Origin: Pseudoalteromonas aliena SW19
GTDB lineage: Bacteria; Pseudomonadota; Gammaproteobacteria; Enterobacterales; Alteromonadaceae
DNA length: 64,000 bases
Reading direction: 5' to 3'
NCBI RefSeq assembly: GCF_014905615.1
Contig: NZ_AQGU01000029.1
Span: 372,001-436,000, forward strand
The first letter of the stretch is position 1, and every line of letters begins with the position of its first letter. Below are positions 29,317 to 36,307 of this stretch, one piece after another. The translations under genes were made by a program, and so were the position numbers. The notes below the pieces were generated by a model. It did not search any database and was not told where the DNA came from. It saw only the letters and a program-made list of their open reading frames with translations.

Positions 29317-29364
29317 CTCAACTAATAAGCTACTCAAACACCTGTAACGGTAATCCTCCCTAAA

Positions 29365-29505
29365 AATAATTAAAACAACACCAAACTCTTTTTATATTTT
29401 GCGTATAGATACAGTAATCGATTGAAGCAAAATAGGAACTCAGCTATGGTTTGTTTATCAATAAAAACAAATAAAAGAACGAGTTAATCTACAGGCTCGT
29501 TAGCA
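29365..29505 (+). repeat. Cassette-junction repeat, copy 1
   Basis: About 140 bp repeated at 30475-30610 and, partly, 31515-31630. It includes AATCGATTGAAGCAAAATAG and ends with a hairpin AACGAG (29478-29483) / CTCGTT (29496-29501) and GTTAG. The ending resembles the GTTRRRY core of integron attC sites, here GTTAGCA (imperfect). Confidence 0.55.
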
Positions 29506-29523
29506 CTAAAAGGAATTATCGTT

Positions 29524-29979
29524 ATTAATTGTACATTTAAACTTAATGATCAACCTATGAGCACTCTAAAGTGCGGAGCATCTACATTTGATGCATATTC
29601 GGGCTTAGAAGCGCATAGAAATAAAAAGCTATCGATTTGTATATCGAGTAAGGGGCCCATCCCTACAGGAGTGTATTACATTATCGATAGACAATCTGGT
29701 GGGCTTCTTGGGCCATTAAGAGACTTATTTTCAGATAAAGCAGATTGGTTCGCTTTATACGCTATAGATAAGAAAATCGATGACTCAACGTTTTGTGAAA
29801 AAGTTAAGCGAGGGCAATTCAGAATTCATCCAGAAGGTCCTTTAGGTATTAGTCAAGGTTGCGTCACTTTTAAAACAATGTCGGACTTTAGAACTTTTAG
29901 CTCAATTATTAAAAGTTCGGGAAAAACAAAAATTCCAAGTACAAGCATTGAATCATATGGGAAGTTAACAGTTTTATGA
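29524..29979 (+). CDS. Tlde1-like L,D-transpeptidase toxin (DUF2778), probable effector
   Basis: The protein shows the DUF2778/Tlde1 pattern: YSGLEAHRNKK, GPIPTGVYYIIDRQSGG, WFALYAIDKKIDDSTF, and the catalytic region FRIHPEGPLGISQGCVTF with His and Cys as in L,D-transpeptidases. Tlde1 proteins are antibacterial effectors that damage peptidoglycan in the periplasm of rival cells. An ATG at 29557 gives 140 residues, but the typical family start (CTFKLNDQPMSTL) lies upstream in the same open frame, so I place the start at ATT 29524, with AGGA 9 bp upstream. The next gene overlaps by 4 bp and probably encodes immunity. No secretion genes are nearby. Confidence 0.75.
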   Translation: MNCTFKLNDQPMSTLKCGASTFDAYSGLEAHRNKKLSICISSKGPIPTGVYYIIDRQSGGLLGPLRDLFSDKADWFALYAIDKKIDDSTFCEKVKRGQFRIHPEGPLGISQGCVTFKTMSDFRTFSSIIKSSGKTKIPSTSIESYGKLTVL

Positions 29980-30233
29980 AATGTTTTCTGAAAATTATGT
30001 TATTCATTTTTTGGTATATAGGTATACCTTCTTTTGTTACTTTTATGTGGTTCAACCTCTCTATTTTTGTCCCCTTATCTGAAGCGCTTTGGTCGTTTTT
30101 TAACAAATTGACTGGTGAAATGAACGTGGGATATGCATCAGATTTAGAATTTATCACAATTTACTTTTTGGGGGTTATTGTATCTTTCGCTTTAAAGTAT
30201 TTAGTGCTAACAAGAGACTATGGCGTCAAATAA
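29976..30233 (+). CDS. Small membrane protein, probable immunity protein for the Tlde1-like toxin
   Basis: The 85-residue protein has two or three hydrophobic segments (residues 1-23, 28-42, 60-79). Its ATG overlaps the toxin stop (ATGA), indicating translational coupling. Known Tldi immunity proteins act in the periplasm or membrane against Tlde1 effectors. Assignment rests on position, not on sequence similarity that I can recognise. Confidence 0.55.
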   Translation: MKCFLKIMLFIFWYIGIPSFVTFMWFNLSIFVPLSEALWSFFNKLTGEMNVGYASDLEFITIYFLGVIVSFALKYLVLTRDYGVK

Positions 30234-30474
30234 ACAAGACACTCATCCTAATTATTACAAAAAAATCAACAAAAACGGGGCGGCAAGTACAGTTTATAAA
30301 TAAGGAATCGCGCAAACGGCTAAGCTGTATCCACAAAATGAAGATTAAAATAGTTAGCCAATGGGTCGATGACAACGGCTTATTAAGCAATGGTGGTAAG
30401 CCCTTATCACCTTGCATGGTATTTATCTCAACTAGTAAGCCACTCAAACACCCGTATCCGTTCCAAAACACCAA

Positions 30475-30610
30475 TTAAAACAACACCAAACTCTTTTTTA
30501 TATTCTGCATAAAATACAGTAATCGATTGAAGCAAAATAGGAACTCAGCTATGGTTTGTTTATCAATAAAAACAAATAAAAAAACGAGTTAATCTACAGG
30601 CTCGTTAGGC
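30475..30610 (+). repeat. Cassette-junction repeat, copy 2, ending GTTAGGC
   Basis: Nearly identical to 29365-29505. It ends with hairpin AACGAG (30583-30588) / CTCGTT (30601-30606) and GTTAGGC (30604-30610), which fits the integron consensus GTTRRRY. A gene begins 16 bp later. Confidence 0.6.
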
Positions 30611-30626
30611 ATTTAAGGGGTAGTGT

Positions 30627-31223
30627 TTGGAAATCGCACCTAATTTTACTGCAAAGCAATGGAAAGAACTTGATCTTGAAAGTAGTGAAGGCGATTGGCA
30701 AAAAGCCATAGATGTTCTTGATTCTAGATTGCGCTCTCGATACTTAGAACCTGTAGATAAATTACTTGAGTTCGAAAATGACTTACTAGCCCCAGAAAAA
30801 CGGTTTGGTTTTACGGTACTAGCTATAGATTTATTATTAATCGAAACTCTTCAAGCATTCAAAGAAGGGCTACCATCCACAGATGGTAAATCGAAAAAAG
30901 TATTTATAAGGTTTCTTAGAACAAGTCCACATTTTTGTGAGTATTTTCAAACAAAACTACAGCGTGAAAATTTTTATAAAGATTTTCGCTGTGGAATTCT
31001 GCATCAAGCTGAGATTCAGAGTCCCGCATTATTGTGGTCGTTTGGAGATTTATATGAACGTGTTGACGGAATGGAAGTTTTAAATAGAAATGCGGTTCAT
31101 AATGCTTTAAAAAATGATTTTTCAGATTATATTGAGCTACTTAGAAATCCTGAATCTACTGAACTTAGAAATAAATTTAGAAACAAAATGGACTCAGTGG
31201 CTGACCGTGATACAAATGCCTAA
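30627..31223 (+). CDS. HEPN-like protein in a cassette
   Basis: The 198-residue, mostly helical protein starts at TTG 30627 with AAGGGG 6 bp upstream. It contains DFRCGILHQAEI, in which Arg121-x4-His126 fits the R-x4-6-H signature of HEPN ribonucleases. No nucleotidyltransferase partner is adjacent. HEPN proteins often serve as RNA-cleaving toxins or antiphage effectors; this role is inferred. The gene is tightly bounded by GTTAGGC before the start and GCCTAA at the stop, where a group II intron begins. This is the layout of an integron cassette. Confidence 0.55.
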   Translation: MEIAPNFTAKQWKELDLESSEGDWQKAIDVLDSRLRSRYLEPVDKLLEFENDLLAPEKRFGFTVLAIDLLLIETLQAFKEGLPSTDGKSKKVFIRFLRTSPHFCEYFQTKLQRENFYKDFRCGILHQAEIQSPALLWSFGDLYERVDGMEVLNRNAVHNALKNDFSDYIELLRNPESTELRNKFRNKMDSVADRDTNA

Positions 31224-31337
31224 TCGGGTAGCCGGAGGTCTCTAACCTCCTGCCCCCACACCACCCATCATGCGGGTCCGCAATGGGCGGTTTATCTCCC
31301 GTAATGAATACCGATCCAAATATCTCTCAATGATGAT
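31223..31337 (-). mobile_element. Truncated group II intron (IIC type), copy 2, at an attC-like site
   Basis: Only the last ~115 bp remain on the minus strand: the end of the maturase (SLRDIWIGIHYGR, stop TAA), domain V and domain VI, ending CTACCCGAT, then TAGGC. The minus-strand exon TAGGC is the right half of TTGT|TAGGC, the known target of group IIC-attC introns. The 5' part is lost at the GACACCC hairpin (31338-31362). Confidence 0.75.
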
Positions 31338-31362
31338 AATTAGGATGACACCCATCCTAATT
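31338..31362. repeat. GACACCC hairpin, copy 3
   Basis: Perfect 10-bp stem AATTAGGATG (31338-31347) / CATCCTAATT (31353-31362), loop ACACC. It marks the truncated end of intron copy 2. Confidence 0.7.
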
Positions 31363-31849
31363 ACTACGAAATATCTAAATTAAACAGGTGATAAGCCCTG
31401 TTAATACTGTATTATGCGGAAAATGTAATGTTTAGTGAATAATCTAGAAAAGCAGAGAAACACAATAAATTCATAAAAGCTACCCAAGCCGCAGTAATAC
31501 CTTATAAAACGCCAATTAAAGCAGCATCAAACTCTTTTTTATATTCTGGGCAAAAATACAATAATCGATTGAACCAAAATAGGAACTCGGCTATGGTTGG
31601 TTGACAGACCAATATAAAATTAAAAACGAGTTATACCAATTTACTAATGAAGTTAGCTATTTTGAGGTAAGAACATCTTGTTGATAATGAAGCTAAAATC
31701 TCGTTATTCTCTTCAATTTCTCTACATCTCTACAGTTGTAAATAATAAATTAAACGCAATTGTCGTCAGGTTTGAGCACTCAAACTGATTAAGTATTATT
31801 ACGGATTAGTATTAATGTGAGGCTTGTTTGCCTACCCAAGGATGTGTAC
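31363..31849. other. Gene-free stretch with partial cassette-junction repeat
   Basis: About 490 bp without a gene. Bases 31515-31630 match the cassette-junction repeat but diverge right after ACGAG, continuing as TTATACCAATTTACTAATG, so the terminal GTTAG is missing. The break may mark insertion of another repeat. Confidence 0.5.
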
Positions 31850-32308
31850 ATGTATCGAAATATATTCCTATTCTTATCAATGTTTTTATCTTTTTCAGTA
31901 TTATCTGAAACATCCAGTGACAGTAAAAATATACAAAGAGCTGTTCTTGATTACATAGAGGCTCAGCATAAAGTTGAACCAGAACTAATGAAAAGAGGCT
32001 TAGATGCGAAACTAGCTAAAAGAACTTACTGGAAATCTGAAGATGGTTCAGAGTTCATTATGGAAACCGATTTTAAAACAATGGTGTGGGTGGCTGAAAA
32101 CTACAACAAAGAGGGGAATAAATTTGCTGCCTCACCAAAAGTTGATATATCCATACTGGATATTGATAATCGAGTAGCATCAGTGAAGCTAACGGTCGAT
32201 GATTGGATTGACTATATGCATTTGTATAAAAATGAAAATAAAGAATGGAAAATAATTAACGTTTTGTGGCAATACCATGATCCAAAAAAACACTCGAGTC
32301 AAAAGTAA
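31850..32308 (+). CDS. Exported protein of the NTF2/lumazine-binding-like superfamily
   Basis: From ATG 31850 (AAGGAT 6 bp upstream) the protein has 152 residues, with a signal peptide ending near VLS-ET (residue ~19). The mature part has the helix-then-sheet pattern of NTF2-like proteins: IQRAVLDYIEAQHKVEPELM, VDISILDIDNRVASVKLTVD and the closing WKIINVLWQYH. The superfamily covers many binding proteins and enzymes, so no function is assigned. The gene lies in the accessory cluster. Confidence 0.55.
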   Translation: MYRNIFLFLSMFLSFSVLSETSSDSKNIQRAVLDYIEAQHKVEPELMKRGLDAKLAKRTYWKSEDGSEFIMETDFKTMVWVAENYNKEGNKFAASPKVDISILDIDNRVASVKLTVDDWIDYMHLYKNENKEWKIINVLWQYHDPKKHSSQK

Positions 32309-32565
32309 GCTAATAATTTAATAAACTGGGGTATAGCTAGCTTATCCCGCTGTTAAGTATACATCTTTTCATCACACTTAATGGTGGTGTAAATGTGAGT
32401 GAGCAATAATTTGTTAGTCCCTAAATTTAAAATTGAACTTAATGGTATAGCGTTCGAAGATTAATTAGGTGGCTTTTCGTTTTATTTTATTGATTCAAAT
32501 GCATGCTATGCAATAAGCCTTTACTTAATAATAAGTGCAAACAGCTTTTTAAAATGGAAGTTTCT

Positions 32566-33213
32566 ATGAAAACAGCAGTATTAGCTTTAATGATTATGTT
32601 ATTAACCGCCTGTAAAACAACAAATATAAATACAGTTTTACATCATGAATCATCAACTCAAGGAATCATTTCTGGCAGTATGGCTTGGCCTATTGATGGC
32701 CCAGTGTATAACCCTTTAGTTTTTAAATTACGATCAACAGACACCGGGCAAGAGTATTCACTAGAAGTTCGCCCTTCATTTAATATATTTCATGGAAAAA
32801 CAGAGGTTCAGTTTTCTTCTAATGGTTATGGTGGGACGACGTATGCGCTCGCCTTACCATCGGGCGAATATGAATTTTATAATTACAGCATGTATGATCT
32901 AAACGGGACAACGTGGACTTCTAGAAATGATTATTCAATCCCTTTTAATGTATCCGCTAATCAAACTATCTATCTTGGTGAAATTAAGCTTCATGTTAAG
33001 AGCAGCACAGATTTTTTAGGCGGAGACGTATACCATGGCGGGTTCTGGACATTTGCAGATAAGCATAAGCGTGATTTAGCTATCCTATCAAAACACCAAC
33101 AAAACCTATTTAATGAAAACACCTTAGTAAATATTCCAAAGAATAAACGTAAATTTACTGATTTAGTTTTATTACCTAGTGAAAAAATTAATCATGATGA
33201 GAGCGAAAAATGA
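32566..33213 (+). CDS. Lipoprotein of unknown function
   Basis: ATG 32566, with GGAAG 5 bp upstream, gives 215 residues and a lipoprotein signal MKTAVLALMIMLLTAC (Cys16 lipidated). The mature part is beta-rich, with SGEYEFYNYSMYDLNG and FNVSANQTIYLGEIKL in a carboxypeptidase-regulatory/transthyretin-like style. It overlaps the next lipoprotein gene by 4 bp. No family recognised. Confidence 0.7.
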   Translation: MKTAVLALMIMLLTACKTTNINTVLHHESSTQGIISGSMAWPIDGPVYNPLVFKLRSTDTGQEYSLEVRPSFNIFHGKTEVQFSSNGYGGTTYALALPSGEYEFYNYSMYDLNGTTWTSRNDYSIPFNVSANQTIYLGEIKLHVKSSTDFLGGDVYHGGFWTFADKHKRDLAILSKHQQNLFNENTLVNIPKNKRKFTDLVLLPSEKINHDESEK

Positions 33214-34319
33214 AAATCAAAAATATTAAACCTCTTGCAATAATTATTGTGTTGTTAACTTCACTGCTTGGTTGTCAATCAACAAAAAGCAATAAAGCAG
33301 ATATAGAGCATAAACAATATGCTACGTATTTTAGTGAACATAAAAACTATAAAGCTGCTATTGCAAATGATAATAAAAAAGAAGCCTACCGAGCACTCAA
33401 TGCTATGTTTGAGCTCTCTAAATCAAATACAGATTATTATGCACTGACAGGAAATTTGCTAGCGAGTTCATTTGGTTCAGGTGCATTTAATAAATTAGAT
33501 GAAAAGGAATTTAAAAAAATCGCCGCAGTGCTAGGGGACGAATTAGACTCGCAACTAAAGTTTAAAATTAAAAGTATTGAAAAATACTATGCTTTTAAAA
33601 AATTAGAACCAACAAAGCTACTGGCTTTGCATAATAATACCAATAAATATTGTCAAGCGGATAGCATCGCGATGCGTCTACCTATGACCGATGAAAATGA
33701 GGCATTACATTATTTAACTAGTAATGATTGTCTAAGTGATGCGTTAAAAGATGATCCAAATGCTAGAGCATTATACATAGAGCACTTAACCTATATTGAC
33801 AGTAGGCCAGGTATGAAGCTACGCGCTGATGGATTCAAAATTTATGATACCAGCACTAGTCAGTATTCTGCGTTGTCTCAAAAGCAACAATACGCGTTAT
33901 TATCTGCCAAAGAACAGGTTTTTGCTCATTCTACTAAAACTAGAGCACCGACTTTCTCGCTTTCTGTAAAAAAAGGAGAGTTAGAAGAACCAGAAGCTAT
34001 AAACAAAATTGCTGAACTATTACCATTAGCCGAAAAGGACCTAGCCAAAAATTATCAGCAGATTGAAGCATTATTTAATGAAATAGAAGTGATAAGTAAA
34101 CAGAAATCTAAAACAGTTCCTGCGGTTTTAAATTTATTAGTATCGCTGGCTTTAGAGCAAAGTAACTTAATCGCGTTTGATAGTTATGTAAAAAAGATGA
34201 ATAGTGCACAGTACTTAACTAAAGAGAATAACAATTATTTTAACCTATTAAGAATTATTATTTTCACTAAGAGTGAAGAGTATGTAAACGGTTTGAGCTA
34301 TGTTGATACTTTAATATAA
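33210..34319 (+). CDS. Lipoprotein of unknown function, helical
   Basis: The 369-residue protein has a lipoprotein signal (VLLTSLLGC, Cys24). The mature chain is rich in Lys, Glu, Leu and Ala, with repeated helix pairs reminiscent of TPR/Sel1-type arrays, but no consensus could be fixed. Coupled by ATGA overlap to the preceding lipoprotein gene, so the two probably form one envelope complex. Confidence 0.65.
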   Translation: MKIKNIKPLAIIIVLLTSLLGCQSTKSNKADIEHKQYATYFSEHKNYKAAIANDNKKEAYRALNAMFELSKSNTDYYALTGNLLASSFGSGAFNKLDEKEFKKIAAVLGDELDSQLKFKIKSIEKYYAFKKLEPTKLLALHNNTNKYCQADSIAMRLPMTDENEALHYLTSNDCLSDALKDDPNARALYIEHLTYIDSRPGMKLRADGFKIYDTSTSQYSALSQKQQYALLSAKEQVFAHSTKTRAPTFSLSVKKGELEEPEAINKIAELLPLAEKDLAKNYQQIEALFNEIEVISKQKSKTVPAVLNLLVSLALEQSNLIAFDSYVKKMNSAQYLTKENNNYFNLLRIIIFTKSEEYVNGLSYVDTLI

Positions 34320-34421
34320 GCAAAGCCACGACTATTAGGATGATGGCCAATTAATATATGAGGGGTAACTCCTTAATAACCTCAAAAAAGCGGCTTAAAA
34401 TTTTTTAAAAACATCAACTAA

Positions 34422-34449
34422 AACAAGTTAATCTAAAGTATTGTTAGGT
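34422..34449 (+). repeat. Diverged cassette-junction hairpin ending GTTAGGT
   Basis: AACAAGTTAATCTAAAGTAT followed by TGTTAGGT. It matches AACGAGTTAATCTACAGG CTCGTTAGGC of the other copies, with the outer stem changed in a compensated way (AACAA / TTGTT). GTTAGGT fits GTTRRRY. Confidence 0.5.
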
Positions 34450-34479
34450 GAAACTGATTTATCAAACATTGGAATTATA

Positions 34480-34887
34480 ATGAATAAAGAGCAAGCGCAG
34501 GCATATATTGAACAAAATATAAAGGAAGACGATACATTAATTGGTTTTTTTCAAGCGGTTTCGCCTCCAAAAATTTGGATGTTTTTCGTACTTGGTCCTT
34601 TAGCCATTCTTAGTATGAGAATGTACTTCTTGGCTGTTACTGAAAGAGGAATATATTTTCATAAGCTGAGCTTACTTGGTAAGTTTGAAGATAGTGATTT
34701 TTTTGAATTTGATGAAATTGAGAGTGTTAGAATTGGCAAAGGAATATTGCAAAGACCAATGAAATTTCATTTTAAAAACAGTAGAAAAATAAAAGTAAAA
34801 GCTCAGTTAAAAGGCCATAAAAAAATTGCTAAAGTGACAGCCGATGTTCAAAGTTATATTGAAAATAGAATCCCTTTAGCACCATGA
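34480..34887 (+). CDS. Bacterial PH-domain-like membrane-associated protein
   Basis: From ATG 34480 the protein has 135 residues. A hydrophobic pair (KIWMFFVLGPLAILSMRMYFL) is followed by a PH-like beta region (AVTERGIYFHKLSLLGKFED, FEFDEIESVRIGKG). An earlier in-frame ATG at 34441 lies inside the GTTAGG junction and is unlikely. It overlaps the rhomboid gene by 4 bp. Likely a lipid-facing inner-membrane partner of the protease (inference). Confidence 0.6.
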   Translation: MNKEQAQAYIEQNIKEDDTLIGFFQAVSPPKIWMFFVLGPLAILSMRMYFLAVTERGIYFHKLSLLGKFEDSDFFEFDEIESVRIGKGILQRPMKFHFKNSRKIKVKAQLKGHKKIAKVTADVQSYIENRIPLAP

Positions 34888-35594
34888 TATTTTTTCTAAT
34901 ATCTAGTGTAATGTATGTTTTAGGGTTGTTGTTAATTAAACCGTCTCCTAATAGTTTAAAAGCTATACCGTTAACATATATGCAAAACTTCAAACTTATT
35001 CGGGCTTCACTGTGCTCAGGTGTTTTTCTATTATTTGTTTTTTTAATCATCTCAAATTACGGATTTCTGGCTGTTGATGAGTATATATATACTTTACTAG
35101 CTCTAAATAATGATTCAGAAAAAGCACTTTTATGGCCACTTCAATCAATAACGCATTTAATTATTCATACTGATCCAATGCATCTTTTAGCGAATGTTTG
35201 TGGGATAGCCTTAGCCTCGGTTTACGAACGCCGTGTTGGAGCTAAAAGGTTCTTATCTGTTTTAGCTATAGGTGGCATAGCTTCAATCCCATCAATATTT
35301 TTTTATTCAGAAACTGTGACGGTATGTGGCATTTCTGGCGGAGTATTTGGCTTAGCTGCGGCATATTTCACTGATGAAGATGAATTAACAATAAAAGAGT
35401 GGGGCTCTGCAATATTATTATTTGCCTTTTTGATGTTTATATTTTCAATCGAAGGGGAGTTTACAAGTACCTCCGATGAAACGATAAATACACAAGTTGA
35501 TCATATCGGGCATATATTTGGAGCAATTGGGGCAATTATTTATTGTAGACTCAAACCTTTGCGCCTAACAGCCGAGGCTGACAACAAGCATTAA
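34884..35594 (+). CDS. Rhomboid-family intramembrane serine protease
   Basis: The 236-residue protein has six to seven hydrophobic segments. The rhomboid motifs are present: THLIIHTDPMHLLANVCG (the HLLAN turn), nucleophile GISGGVFG (Ser151), and catalytic His in DHIGHIFGAIG (His210). The protease cleaves membrane-spanning substrates within the inner membrane. Coupled to the PH-like gene upstream. GCCTAAC at 35563-35569 overlaps the gene's end and resembles an attC R'' box, so the two genes may form one cassette opening at GTTAGGT (34443). Confidence 0.85.
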   Translation: MIFFLISSVMYVLGLLLIKPSPNSLKAIPLTYMQNFKLIRASLCSGVFLLFVFLIISNYGFLAVDEYIYTLLALNNDSEKALLWPLQSITHLIIHTDPMHLLANVCGIALASVYERRVGAKRFLSVLAIGGIASIPSIFFYSETVTVCGISGGVFGLAAAYFTDEDELTIKEWGSAILLFAFLMFIFSIEGEFTSTSDETINTQVDHIGHIFGAIGAIIYCRLKPLRLTAEADNKH

Positions 35595-36247
35595 AGTTTA
35601 CTTTTTTATGACAAAAATAACTGTAAATAATGCTGGCATCGATCCTAAATTTTGAATGCAAATAACTCCCTGATTCAAAAGTTGTGAGATCTAGGATGGC
35701 TGTCTTTTTTATTTTGGTATATATGTAACAAGCCTATTTTATGTTGTTTATAGCCATTTTAAAAGTTCTGTAGTGAACTAGGTGCACCAGGAAGCCTTGT
35801 CTAGCAACATTTGAACCGATACAAATCAACCTTGCGTTAGATAGTGGAATTGTTCTAAATTCCATCAAGAATCTATAAAGTCAAAAACTCTAGTTTGATT
35901 AGAAAATACCAAAGCGGCCATTAAATTAATATGATTTCAGATATTAAATTTTTATGATTCTATGGCGGTTCGGGGCACAAAGTGAGATAGGTTATATGCA
36001 TTAAGCAAACCTCACCATCTAAAATGAAACGCTAAGATGATAATTTTCACAAATTCATGTAAGTTCAGTCTGGAAGTTAACTAAAAAATGATAAATAAAT
36101 TAGGGCTAATTAGTGTGCTTTTTTGAGTGTACTTAAAACTTACAACACCTATTCAATGCGCTGAGCTTATAATTATTATGTTCCCAATGATTCATCGAAC
36201 CACAACAGTCGGTACAGTTAGATAAGTTTAAGGCGTAAAAACATAGC
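35595..36247. other. Gene-free stretch
   Basis: About 650 bp with no supported gene. TCTAGGATGGCTGTCTTTTT near 35691 resembles the GACACCC motif in reverse, and GCGTTAGAT near 35834 resembles an attC R' core. Both are weak, single observations. Confidence 0.4.
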
Positions 36248-36289
36248 AAGCATCACTTAATAATGAACCTATTATATTAAGTGATGCTT
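36248..36289 (-). terminator. Terminator after the PKD-repeat lipoprotein gene
   Basis: 15-bp inverted repeat AAGCATCACTTAATA (36248-36262) / TATTAAGTGATGCTT (36275-36289). It is 18 bp past the stop codon, with TGTTTTT beyond it on the minus strand and TTATTTT on the plus side. Confidence 0.7.
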
Positions 36290-36307
36290 TTATTTTGAAT
36301 AAACTAA

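Noticed and set aside
29557..29979. Simple ATG start for the Tlde1-like gene
   Set aside because: The family-typical N-terminal segment continues upstream in the same open frame, so the ATG at 29557 is probably internal.
30226..30474. Minus-strand 82-codon frame as a full gene
   Set aside because: It spans the cassette-junction repeat. Only the short DKGLPPL peptide part is shared with the other copy; this is recorded as a finding instead.
35563..35843. A complete attC site between GCCTAAC and GCGTTAGAT
   Set aside because: The 270-bp distance exceeds usual attC lengths, and I could not pair the inner boxes by eye.
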